Assembly: GCA_019421315.1 (NCBI GenBank)
Contig: JAHZFN010000010.1
Span: forward strand, 1 to 13,207
DNA: 13,207 nucleotides
From: Peptococcaceae bacterium
GTDB lineage: Bacteria > Bacillota > Dehalobacteriia > UBA4068 > UBA4997
Direction: 5' to 3'
Shown here one piece after another: positions 1 through 7,223 of the stretch. Position 1 is the first letter of the stretch; each line of letters opens with the position of its first letter. Under the pieces are notes generated by a model. The model worked only from the letters and a program-made list of their open reading frames with translations, made no database searches and was not told the DNA's origin. A program made the translations under genes and the position numbers.

Positions 1-620
1 CTACCAAATATAACGCAACATTTGCCAACGCATCTTACGGCAAACTGCAATACCTCGACCCCAACACAGGTGTTGGTAACCCGACTCCTTCCTATACATA
101 CGGTCTGTTCCTGGCAGAAGTTGAAGTTGAAGTTGCAACAGGTAAAGTTACCTGTATCGGTTACCACTGCGTAGACGACGTTGGTGTTATCGGTAACATC
201 GACGCTGTAAACGGTCAGGCTTACGGTGGTCTTTCCCACTGCATCGGCTTCGCTCTTTCCGAAGATTACGATGATGTTAAGAAACACGCCAACATCAAAG
301 GTGCCGGCGTTCCTTATATCAAAGATATTCCGGATAACTTCAACCTGCATCATATCGACCATCCCAGAGAAGAAGGTCCTTGGGGCTCCTCCGGCGCTTC
401 CGAAGCTTTCCAATCCTCCGGTCATATGGCAGTTATCAACGCTATTTACAATGCCTGCGGCGTTCGTGTTTACACATTGCCCGCAACTCCCGACAAAGTT
501 AAAGCAGGTCTGGATATTGTTGCCAAAGGCGGCACAACCGAATCTCCGAAAAAATACTTCATGGGTTCCGACTTCTACGAAGAATTGGAAAACATTAAAG
601 CCAATCCCGTTGAAGCGTAA
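1..620 (+). CDS. Molybdopterin-dependent aldehyde oxidoreductase (Mop / xanthine dehydrogenase family), C-terminal part
   Basis: The reading frame is open from base 3 to the TAA at 618-620, giving the last 205 residues of a large molybdenum hydroxylase; the 5' part lies outside the window. The visible part belongs to the second molybdenum-binding domain. It has the typical closing motif GSSGASEAFQSSGHMAV followed by INAIYNACGVRVYTLPATP. In Desulfovibrio gigas Mop and xanthine dehydrogenases the glutamate of the GxxGxxE motif is the catalytic base next to the Mo centre; the E of GASEAF is the equivalent here, so the active site looks intact. Such enzymes oxidise aldehydes (or hydroxylate aromatic substrates) to acids with water as oxygen source and pass electrons through [2Fe-2S] clusters. 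The substrate cannot be told from this fragment. A terminator follows, but the next operon encodes redox and maturation-like proteins that commonly sit beside this enzyme. Confidence 0.88.
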   Translation, partial: TKYNATFANASYGKLQYLDPNTGVGNPTPSYTYGLFLAEVEVEVATGKVTCIGYHCVDDVGVIGNIDAVNGQAYGGLSHCIGFALSEDYDDVKKHANIKGAGVPYIKDIPDNFNLHHIDHPREEGPWGSSGASEAFQSSGHMAVINAIYNACGVRVYTLPATPDKVKAGLDIVAKGGTTESPKKYFMGSDFYEELENIKANPVEA

Positions 621-660
621 GATTTGCCTATAAAGATTTAAAGCTGCACGCAGCATTTAA

Positions 661-703
661 TATTATTAAAAAAGAGAGGGCAATCCTCTCTTTTTTAATA
701 ATA
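661..703 (+). terminator. Rho-independent terminator after the aldehyde oxidoreductase gene
   Basis: A perfect 19-bp inverted repeat (661-679 with 685-703) surrounds a 5-nt loop. Its GC core is GAGAGG/CCTCTC, and the outer half is A-rich on the left and T-rich on the right, so the transcript ends in a run of U. The mirror-image A/T arms make it potentially active in both directions. Confidence 0.9.
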
Positions 704-740
704 TATTATAATCATCATTGCAAGCCCTTTTATCTCGAAT

Positions 741-768
741 TTAAGTTCCGACTTAAGAATTTAAGAAT
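741..768. repeat. Cluster of TTAAG half-sites upstream of the redox operon promoter
   Basis: A 6-bp inverted repeat, TTAAGT-TCCG-ACTTAA (741-756), runs into an 8-bp tandem direct repeat, TTAAGAAT at 753-760 and 761-768. The cluster ends about 40 bp before the -35 box of the next operon, a position suited to an activator site. The binding protein is unknown, and AT-rich DNA gives such repeats by chance fairly often. Confidence 0.35.
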
Positions 769-806
769 TCTTATTATATTTTAACTTAATTGACATTTAT
801 TTATAT

Positions 807-836
807 TTGACAAAACACTAATACTGCCTATACAAT
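807..836 (+). promoter_or_regulatory. Sigma-A type promoter of the redox/radical SAM operon
   Basis: A consensus -35 box TTGACA (807-812) is followed after 18 bp by TACAAT (831-836); the overlapping TATACA (829-834) would give 16 bp. It lies about 60 bp before the first gene of the operon and after the upstream terminator. A second TTGACA at 790-795 has no good -10 partner. A short inverted repeat, GCTGT/ACAGC (868-872 with 885-889), sits in the leader just before the ribosome binding site and could influence translation. Confidence 0.75.
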
Positions 837-897
837 GGTATCATATTAAAAAAATAACAAAATCATCGCTGTTTAATTATTTATACAGCAGAAAGGT

Positions 898-3150
898 ATG
901 CGTAAGAAAATGGATGCAATTAAATTAATGAATGAAAAAATCAAATCCTGCTTGCAGGACGAAAACCCCTTTTGTACTCACGCCTGCCCTTTTCATATAA
1001 ACACCAAGGATTTTATTCAAAAATTAAAAAGAGGCAGTATTGATTCCGCTTACAAAACTTATCGCAATGCTGTCGGTTTTCCGCAGATTGTCGCCGAAAT
1101 TTGCAACCATCCGTGTCAAAACGTCTGTCCGAGAAAAGATATTGACGACGCTGTACAAATGCAAAGTCTGGAACAGGCGGTTTGCAATTTGACAAAAAAC
1201 AAAAAGCCGACAGATTACAATATACCGCAAAAAAATTTCAGCATAGCCATAGTCGGCGGCGGCATGACAGGCTTGGCCTGCGCATTGCGACTGGCAGAGA
1301 AAAAATACAGCGTAACGCTGTTTGAAAAAAGCGACAAAGTAGGCGGCACACTGAACAATATGATGGATCCTGCCGTTATGCAGGCAGAAATCGACAATCA
1401 ATTTCAGTTCATCGATTATGAGCTGAAGCTTAACCAGGAAATCAAATCTTTGGACGAGCTTGCCGACTACGATGCCGTATATGTTGCCACAGGCTTTGGC
1501 GGCAACGATTTCGGTCTGCTCAGCCAATCTTTACCGGGACACTTTGTCGGCGGCAGTATTTTGGGCTGCGCAAAAACGGAAGCCATCGCCATGGGACTGG
1601 ATGCCGTTAATCCTGTCGAATGGTGGCTGAAAACCAAAAATATGCCGCCCCAAAAGGAATTTGCCGCCTGCCAAATGCAGATTGACAACGAGGTTTTCAC
1701 ACCTACTCCCACTATATTACCAGCCAACGGAAGTTCTTATACCAAAGAAGAAGTTATCTGCGAAGCAAAGCGCTGTGCGGAATGTTCCTGCGACGGCTGT
1801 CGTCGGCACTGTGACCTTATAGATATTTACAAAAAATTACCGAAACGTTTTAAAGAAGAAGTTGACAACTCCATTGAGCCGAAGCACGTTGACGGCGGCG
1901 GCTATACATACAAAAGACTAATGGCGGCTTGCAGCGACTGCGGACAATGTAAAGAGCACTGCCCGCAAAACATCGACTTTGGCAGCTTTATTTTGGAAGG
2001 CAGAGCTAAAATTCAAGCAAAAGGTCAAATGCCGCCCGCATTTTACGGTTATTGGCTAAACGACTGCGATCAGGCAATGTCGGCGGCGGCAACATTAACC
2101 GCCAACCCGCCCTCTGCTGCCAAAGCAAAATATGCCTTTTTCCCCGGCTGTCAGTTGGGCGCCTCCGATCCGCAGTATGTTTTGCGAACCTATGAATTTT
2201 TGCGCAACGTCGAACCGCAAACCGCAATTATGGCAAGCTGCTGCGGTGTGCCGTATCTTTGGGCGGGCAAAACCGAAATGCACCAAAAAGCCATTGCCGA
2301 TTTGCGGGAAAAATGGAATTCTTTGGGGCAGCCGCAGTTAATTTTTACCTGCCCCACCTGTTACGAACAATTTAAACGCTTTTTGCCGGAAATCCAAGGC
2401 ACAATGCTTTATGAAATGCCGGAGCTTTTGGCGTTCGCCGAGCAGCAAGGCGCAAACAAAAGAGAAACGGCAACAATTTCCGTTTTTGACCCCTGCGTTA
2501 CCAGAAAAAACCACAAATTGCAGGAATCTGTCCGCAGTTTGGCGGCAGCTTTGAAATATCAAGACGAAAAACTGCAAACAACCGACGCCAACGCCATGTG
2601 TTGCAGCTGGGGCGGCCACGGTTCCATAGCCAATCCTGACTTTGCCAAAAAAGTTACCAAAAGAAGAACCGAGCAGAACGACAACACCTACGTCGCCTAC
2701 TGCATAAACTGCCGAGACATTTTTGCCGCTTCGGGCAAACCGACTTATCATATTTTGGACTTGATCTTCGGCATTAACGAAAGCCTGAGAAATCCGCCGT
2801 TAATTTCTGAGCGGCGTTTAAACCGTCAAAAATTAATCATAGAATTAAAAAAACAACTGCAAATAGCAACAGCTGAGGAAGTAAAAATGCCGATTGAAAA
2901 CAAATACAATTTAATTATCTCCGATGAAATCAAAGAGGAAATGAGCAAAAACTATATCCTGGAGGAAGATGTTTTAAAGGTTGTCAACCACTGTGAAGAC
3001 ACCAAAGAAAAACTGCTCAGCAAAACCACCAACCATTATTTCGGTCACCTGCAAATTGATTATGCAACATACTGGGTTGAATATGAAAAATGCGAAAATG
3101 GCTTAAAGCTGATCAAAGTATATTCCCACAGAATGAAAATTGACGATTAA
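898..3150 (+). CDS. FAD-dependent oxidoreductase fused to Fe-S clusters and two HdrB-like CCG domains (dicluster-binding type)
   Basis: A 750-residue cytoplasmic redox protein. Residues 20-100 resemble the GltD/DPYD N-terminal Fe-S domain (C26, C30, C69, C73, C77). Residues 115-150 form an FAD Rossmann motif, IVGGGMTGLACAL, ending in an acidic residue at the second strand (FEK). The usual second, NAD(P)-binding Rossmann fold is not evident. Two cysteine motifs follow: CAECSCDGCRRHC (293-305) and CSDCGQCKEHCP (345-356), the latter a classical [4Fe-4S] site. Then come two CCG (heterodisulfide reductase subunit B-like) modules: PGC 418, CCG 448, CPTC 485, and DPC 533, CC 568, CINC 602. A 90-residue C-terminal tail follows. 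This matches the family I know as pyridine nucleotide-disulfide oxidoreductase/dicluster-binding protein, found near selenium or molybdenum hydroxylase genes. Partner and substrate are unknown. The start is uncertain: AAAGG at 892-896 is one base from ATG 898, and ATG 910 is the alternative. Confidence 0.85.
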   Translation: MRKKMDAIKLMNEKIKSCLQDENPFCTHACPFHINTKDFIQKLKRGSIDSAYKTYRNAVGFPQIVAEICNHPCQNVCPRKDIDDAVQMQSLEQAVCNLTKNKKPTDYNIPQKNFSIAIVGGGMTGLACALRLAEKKYSVTLFEKSDKVGGTLNNMMDPAVMQAEIDNQFQFIDYELKLNQEIKSLDELADYDAVYVATGFGGNDFGLLSQSLPGHFVGGSILGCAKTEAIAMGLDAVNPVEWWLKTKNMPPQKEFAACQMQIDNEVFTPTPTILPANGSSYTKEEVICEAKRCAECSCDGCRRHCDLIDIYKKLPKRFKEEVDNSIEPKHVDGGGYTYKRLMAACSDCGQCKEHCPQNIDFGSFILEGRAKIQAKGQMPPAFYGYWLNDCDQAMSAAATLTANPPSAAKAKYAFFPGCQLGASDPQYVLRTYEFLRNVEPQTAIMASCCGVPYLWAGKTEMHQKAIADLREKWNSLGQPQLIFTCPTCYEQFKRFLPEIQGTMLYEMPELLAFAEQQGANKRETATISVFDPCVTRKNHKLQESVRSLAAALKYQDEKLQTTDANAMCCSWGGHGSIANPDFAKKVTKRRTEQNDNTYVAYCINCRDIFAASGKPTYHILDLIFGINESLRNPPLISERRLNRQKLIIELKKQLQIATAEEVKMPIENKYNLIISDEIKEEMSKNYILEEDVLKVVNHCEDTKEKLLSKTTNHYFGHLQIDYATYWVEYEKCENGLKLIKVYSHRMKIDD

Positions 3151-3197
3151 TTATTTTATATTTAATCCCTTTTATATTTAATCAAGGAGGAAAAGTT

Positions 3198-3437
3198 ATG
3201 GCAATTCCCAACAGAGGTCGCGGCAGAGGTCAAAATCAACCGCTCATTCCCGATGATACTTATATTTGTCAAAAATGCGAACTGGAAATGATCAAAAAAC
3301 CCACTTCTTTCAGCTACATGGGCAGAACCTTCAACACAGAGCTTTATCGCTGTCCAAAATGCGGTCAAATTATGGTTCCCGAAGAATTGGTGAAAGGCAA
3401 GATGAAAGAAGTGGAAACCATCATGGAAGACAAATAG
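3198..3437 (+). CDS. Small zinc-ribbon redox protein (DVU_1557-like)
   Basis: A 79-residue soluble protein with two CxxC pairs, CQKC (residues 25-28) and CPKC (51-54), which should form a zinc ribbon or rubredoxin-like metal site. The N-terminus is short, basic and glycine-rich (RGRGRG), and the C-terminus is charged and helical. A strong Shine-Dalgarno AAGGAGG (3184-3190) lies 7 nt before the ATG, so it should be well expressed. It follows the large Fe-S flavoprotein by 47 bp. By size, cysteine layout and position it fits the small redox protein family (DVU_1557 type) I recall beside molybdenum aldehyde oxidoreductase clusters. An electron carrier or metal chaperone role is inference; family assignment is from memory. 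Confidence 0.7.
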   Translation: MAIPNRGRGRGQNQPLIPDDTYICQKCELEMIKKPTSFSYMGRTFNTELYRCPKCGQIMVPEELVKGKMKEVETIMEDK

Positions 3438-3441
3438 AGAA

Positions 3442-3500
3442 GACAAACAGACTTTTGTCAAGGCGGCATTAACGCCGCAATCAACTCAATTCAACTCAAT
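3442..3500. repeat. Two small hairpins and a 10-bp tandem repeat in the 3438-3560 spacer
   Basis: The spacer between the zinc-ribbon gene and the next gene has hairpin GACAAA/TTTGTC (3442-3447, 3454-3459), hairpin GCGGC/GCCGC (3463-3467, 3474-3478) and an exact tandem duplication TCAACTCAAT (3481-3490, 3491-3500). Neither hairpin has a U-run, so termination is not convincing; mRNA processing or stability elements are possible. Confidence 0.4.
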
Positions 3501-3560
3501 TTAGAGCAAATATTTTATTTTATGATTTATCAGATTAGGAAAACAGACGAGGTGAAAACA

Positions 3561-3962
3561 ATGTCAACAACAGAAAAAGATTTGGAAAAAATTGCCGAAT
3601 TCAGAAGCAAAGGCTACGGCTGCGCTCAAGTTATGGTTGCAATGGGGCTTTGGAAAATGGAAGAAGAAAATCCACTTTTGGTTGAAGCCGCCAAAGGCTT
3701 ATGCCTGGGGTGCCACTGTGAAAGCCTGTGCGGCTGCATAAGCGGCGCCGCTTGCATGGCAACGATGATCGACCGTGAACAAGCATTGGAATACGTCATT
3801 CCCGAATTGGCTGCTTGGTTTGAAGCCGAATACGGCAGCATCAACTGCATGGATCTGCTGGAGGGTGACGTCAACAACAAATTCACCACCTGCCCGCCCA
3901 TTATCGAAAACACATACCTGAAAGCCAAAGAGCTTTTGAGTGAGGTTGGCTATGACCTCTAA
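3561..3962 (+). CDS. C-GCAxxG-C-C family protein (DVU_1555-like)
   Basis: A 133-residue cysteine-rich protein of the C_GCAxxG_C_C family. The signature GCAQVMVAMG lies at residues 20-29, followed by a dense cysteine stretch (C48, C51, C53, C57, C59, C65) and later C96 and C111. Family members are putative redox or metal-binding proteins of undefined reaction, often next to oxidoreductases. The motif CHCESLCGCISGAAC is richer in cysteine than typical members, suggesting a cluster or metal site. I chose ATG 3561, not the in-frame ATG at 3522, because GAGGTG (3549-3554) sits 6 nt before it and the family begins near there. The gene overlaps the radical SAM start by 11 bp, so the two are translationally coupled. 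Confidence 0.8.
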   Translation: MSTTEKDLEKIAEFRSKGYGCAQVMVAMGLWKMEEENPLLVEAAKGLCLGCHCESLCGCISGAACMATMIDREQALEYVIPELAAWFEAEYGSINCMDLLEGDVNNKFTTCPPIIENTYLKAKELLSEVGYDL

Positions 3963-5265
3963 ACTGCTATGCCAAACGGCAAGTGTCTGTCCTGTTTGCC
4001 TGAAGCAAATTCCCGCCGAAAAATATTTGATTGACGGCGAAGTTATTATGAAAAAAAACTGCCCCGAACACGGCGATTTTGAAGCTGTGGTTTGGCGAGG
4101 CGAAACCGACATTGCAGATTGGTGTCAAACGAATGCCCAATTCAACGGCAATCCCCTTTGTCCAACTGCCTGCGGGCTTTGTGAGCAGCATCAGCAGGAT
4201 ACCTGTTGTGTCGTCTACGAAATAACCAAGCGCTGCAATCTGAACTGTCGTTTTTGCTTTGCCGATGCGGGAACCGAAAGCGACATTTCTCTCAGCCAAA
4301 TCAAAGAGGATTTACAAAAAATGATTGTTCCCGGCAAAACTTTGGTGCAAATTTCAGGCGGCGAGCCTACGGTTCGTGACGATTTGCCGCAGATAATCCA
4401 AGCCGCCAAAGCCGCAGGCGCCAAATATGTTCAGCTGAACTCCAACGGTATTCGATTGGCAGAGGACGAAGCTTTTCTGGCAAGCATTGTCAAAGCGGGA
4501 GTTTCCTTTGTGTTCATGCAGTTTGACGGCACAGATGACAGCATTTATCAATATCTGCGCCATAAACCGCTTTTGCAGACAAAAATCAAAGCAATCAAAA
4601 ACTGCGAAAAATACGGTCTCGGCGTAACGCTGGTTCCTACTTTAGTCAAAAACCTCAACACCGAAAATATCGGTGAAATTATTCGCATAGGAATGAGTAT
4701 GTCGCCAACCGTGCGGGGAATTCATTTTCAGCCTGCAAGCTACTTCGGCAGAATTCCGCAAACTCCGCAAAACGAAACCCGCTACACACTGGGAGAACTG
4801 CTGGATGATATTGAAAAGCAAACCAACGGTTTTGTTAAAAAAGATAATTTGGCACCCGCCTGCTGCGATCATCCTCTCTGCGGTTTCCACGGGTCTTTCG
4901 TGGTTTTGCCTGACAACACACTTATGCCCCTTACAGTACGCAAAGCAGGCAACAGCAGCTGCTGCTGCGGCGCAACCGCCGAAGAAAACAGAGAGTATGT
5001 GGGCAGCCGATGGGAACGCAGCCCCGAAATGGCGCAAGAAACCAATTTCGACATAACAACGATGGAGGGATTTTTCAACCGTGTTAAGGCATACGGCTTT
5101 ACAATAACCTCCATGGCATTCCAAGACGCCTGGAATTTGGATTTGGCACGTCTGCAAAAATGCAGTCTGCACGTTTTCAAAAACGGCAAATTCATTCCGC
5201 TTTGCGCCAACTATTTAACATCTTCCACAGGCAGGAGTATTCACAATGACACCAAACAAGCCTAA
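3952..5265 (+). CDS. Radical SAM enzyme with cysteine-rich N-terminus (TrsS-like, Cys form)
   Basis: A 437-residue radical SAM enzyme. The [4Fe-4S]/SAM motif CNLNCRFC is at residues 95-102 and the SAM-binding GGEPT at 136-140. Before the core is a zinc-finger-like domain, CPVC (13-16) with CPEHG (37-41), then CPTACGLC (70-77) and a CC pair at 85-86. This N-terminal layout recalls the COG1964 group that includes archaeal tetraether lipid synthase. Later cysteines (CCDHPLC 304-310, CCC 337-339, C404, C418) suggest auxiliary clusters. Placement in this operon fits the family called radical SAM (seleno)protein TrsS. No in-frame TGA is present, so this copy uses cysteine throughout. ATG 3952 is preferred over GTG 3940 because GTGAGG (3940-3945) gives a 6-nt spacing. 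The reaction is unknown; modification of a cofactor, peptide or lipid are all open. Confidence 0.82.
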   Translation: MTSKLLCQTASVCPVCLKQIPAEKYLIDGEVIMKKNCPEHGDFEAVVWRGETDIADWCQTNAQFNGNPLCPTACGLCEQHQQDTCCVVYEITKRCNLNCRFCFADAGTESDISLSQIKEDLQKMIVPGKTLVQISGGEPTVRDDLPQIIQAAKAAGAKYVQLNSNGIRLAEDEAFLASIVKAGVSFVFMQFDGTDDSIYQYLRHKPLLQTKIKAIKNCEKYGLGVTLVPTLVKNLNTENIGEIIRIGMSMSPTVRGIHFQPASYFGRIPQTPQNETRYTLGELLDDIEKQTNGFVKKDNLAPACCDHPLCGFHGSFVVLPDNTLMPLTVRKAGNSSCCCGATAEENREYVGSRWERSPEMAQETNFDITTMEGFFNRVKAYGFTITSMAFQDAWNLDLARLQKCSLHVFKNGKFIPLCANYLTSSTGRSIHNDTKQA

Positions 5266-6536
5266 ATTCTCACCGCTGGAAACCATGGTTTTGCGGGATT
5301 TGCAAATTAACGATTGCGGCGAAAACGAAAGTCTTTCTATTGACGTTCTTTCTATTCTGGAAGAAAAACAAATGCGCTTGCTTCGCCGACAAATTGACTA
5401 CGCTAAAAATAACAGCCGTTTTTTTGCGGAACATTTGCGCAGTGTGGACACATCAGAGCTTTGCCGCTATAAAGATTTGAACAAAATACCGCTGATGTCG
5501 GCGGATGATATTCTGCAAGACGGCATGGCTATGGCTTGCCTGCCTTTCAGCAAGATTCCCCGTTTTACGTCAATTCGTTCTTCAGGCACCCAAGGACCTG
5601 TTAAACAGCTGTATTTTTCCGACAAAGACATTGAAAAAACCGCTGTTTTTTTCTCCTACGGCGTGCGCAGCATGACAAAAGACGTACAAAGAGCGGTTAT
5701 TTATCTGCCAGGACCCACAATCGGCAGTACCGCCCAAATTTTATCAACGGGGCTAAACGCAGTCGGCATAGAAACCATGACTTTCGGCGCCATCAAAGAT
5801 TTTGAAGCGGCAAAACAGGCTTATCTGAATTTTAACGCCGACTGCGCAATCGGTCTGCCCAGCCAAATTTTGCAGCTGGCAAGAACTGCGCCTCAATTAA
5901 AACCCAAATCCGCATTTATTACGGCTGATTATATTCCCCAATCCTTGGTGAATGCCATATCGGAAGCCTGGCACTGCGAGGTTCTATGGTTTAAGCGAAT
6001 GCGGCTTAGGCGGCGGTGTGGAATGCCCTGATCACAGCGGGTATCATATGCGGCACAACGATTTGCTTTGGGAGATTATCGACCCGCAGACAGGGCAAAC
6101 TCTGCCTTACGGCGAATACGGCGAAGTGGTTTTTTCCACGTTAAACCGAGAAGCTATGCCGTTAATTCGTTACAGAACAGGGGATATTGCCTGCCTTACC
6201 AAAGAAAAATGCGCCTGCGGCGCTTTGCTGCCAAAGCTCTCATACATCAAAGGCAGACGCCAAAACACTGTTTTCGTCAATAATGAGCCGATAACAATTC
6301 AAAGCCTGGACGAAAAAATATTTTCCATTGCCGAAGTTTTAGATTATCAACCTGTGGTTAAAAATAACATACTGCAATTTTATGTCAAAACCAATTCTGA
6401 AGATTTATCGGGGATTGCCGAGAAAATTCAAAGCCTTTTTCCCTGTATCAAAGCGGAAATTTACAGGGGTGACGGTTTTTACACAAGAGGTACAATCAAA
6501 AGAAAAATTATCATCGAAGAAACAAAGCAGCAATGA
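5246..6536 (+). pseudogene. AMP-dependent CoA ligase, phenylacetate-CoA ligase-like (DVU_1553-like), frameshifted
   Basis: The gene starts at ATG 5246, overlapping the radical SAM gene by 20 bp, with AGGAG at 5233-5237. It encodes an ANL-superfamily adenylating enzyme that would activate a carboxylic acid as acyl-AMP and transfer it to CoA (or another thiol). The first frame carries the ATP-binding loop RSSGTQGPVK (residues 111-120). It loses register at 5984, inside the conserved block where CEV should be followed by two or three residues and YG-(L/M)-(S/T)-E. The second frame resumes at 5985 with YGLSECGLGGG, then RYRTGD, KGRRQNTV and the final catalytic lysine in GTIKRK. One base lies between GTT and TAT where about nine are expected, so about 8 nt appear missing. 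All motifs other than the lost residues are well preserved, so the break is recent or a sequence error. If real, the first frame ends at TGA 6029-6031, giving a 261-residue product without its C-terminal half. The substrate is unknown. Confidence 0.8.
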
Positions 6537-6564
6537 TTCTCTCAGTCATTGCTGCTTTGTTTTA
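6521..6564 (+). terminator. Rho-independent terminator of the redox operon
   Basis: A perfect 16-bp stem (6521-6536 with 6546-6561) around a 9-nt loop is followed by T residues up to 6564. The stem includes the last codons and the stop of the CoA ligase gene. It lies between convergent genes and may also stop transcription from the minus strand, although the U-run is weaker that way. Confidence 0.88.
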
Positions 6565-6590
6565 TTAGTTAATATTATTTTATTATTTAT

Positions 6591-7142
6591 TTATTCATTA
6601 AAAAAGATCATTGACAAATAGGTTACCGTTAAATCGCCGTTGTTATAATTAACGCCCGCTTTTTTAGCAACAGCGCTGACAAGCATACCGTAACCCTCAA
6701 TAGAGCCGTGCACTTTATCAGGGAAACGGCAGGGAGCATCGGGATAAGTACATTTTTCGCAATTACTGCAGCCCTCAATATCCAGCATCAAAAAATCTGC
6801 GCCCAACGCTTTCAATTTATCATCAATGACAAAACACATTTTTTGAAAATCTTTCATTCCCCGCATCATGCCTTTCCAGTCGAAGGGTGAACGCAAAGCG
6901 TATTTGCCTGTAAACATTATTGCTTTATTGTAACGATAAATTCTTTCACGACATTCTTCCAATGTGCCGATTCCGGGCGGGCAAGCCCAGGTTGTGCCGT
7001 ATTTGCGGCAAGCATTTTGTTTGCAGATTTCCCGAACCTCGTCCATGAAAACCAAATCATTGATATCAACAAATCCTTGCTGATATACGCCATCTGTTTC
7101 CTGCAAAATCTTACTGTAATCTACTTTATTGCAATCTGCCAT
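6591..7142 (-). CDS. DUF2284 cysteine-rich predicted metal-binding protein
   Basis: A 183-residue soluble protein of the DUF2284 family (COG5423). Cysteine set one is C40, C45 and C54 in the family hallmark CxxxxC...TTWACPPGIG. Set two is CSNCEKCTYPDAPC (C125, C128, C131, C138), which looks like a ferredoxin-type or zinc site. The molecular function is not known; members are common in anaerobes, often near redox or corrinoid genes. ATG 7142 is the only usable start because an in-frame TAA lies seven codons upstream; the ribosome site is only a weak AAGAAG-like stretch. It follows the MBL gene by 81 bp with a hairpin between, so it may have its own promoter, which I could not identify. No dedicated terminator is visible other than the shared convergent one. 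Confidence 0.82.
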   Translation of the reverse strand: MADCNKVDYSKILQETDGVYQQGFVDINDLVFMDEVREICKQNACRKYGTTWACPPGIGTLEECRERIYRYNKAIMFTGKYALRSPFDWKGMMRGMKDFQKMCFVIDDKLKALGADFLMLDIEGCSNCEKCTYPDAPCRFPDKVHGSIEGYGMLVSAVAKKAGVNYNNGDLTVTYLSMIFFNE

Positions 7143-7196
7143 TTTACATTCTTCTTTCTTTTATTTTTGTTCTCCTGCAAAATCAATTTTATCACC

Positions 7197-7223
7197 AAAA
7201 ACAGCGCTCAAAGCGTCGTTTTT
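7197..7223 (-). terminator. Hairpin immediately after the MBL gene, probable (attenuating) terminator
   Basis: Positions 7197-7208 pair with 7212-7223 (11 of 12 pairs, one G-U) around a 3-nt loop, directly next to the MBL stop codon at 7224. Read on the minus strand, the right arm ends GTTTTTGG, a short U-run inside the stem. It probably reduces read-through into the DUF2284 gene. Confidence 0.55.

Noticed and set aside
226..633. 135-codon plus-strand frame over the aldehyde oxidoreductase gene
   Set aside because: It overlaps in another frame a region whose translation in frame 3 is clearly a molybdenum hydroxylase C-terminus.
3940..3951. GTG 3940 as start of the radical SAM gene
   Set aside because: The GTG lies inside the ribosome binding sequence GTGAGG that serves ATG 3952 at a good distance.
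4200..5000. Selenocysteine TGA in the radical SAM gene
   Set aside because: The frame is continuous with cysteine at all candidate sites; no in-frame TGA occurs.
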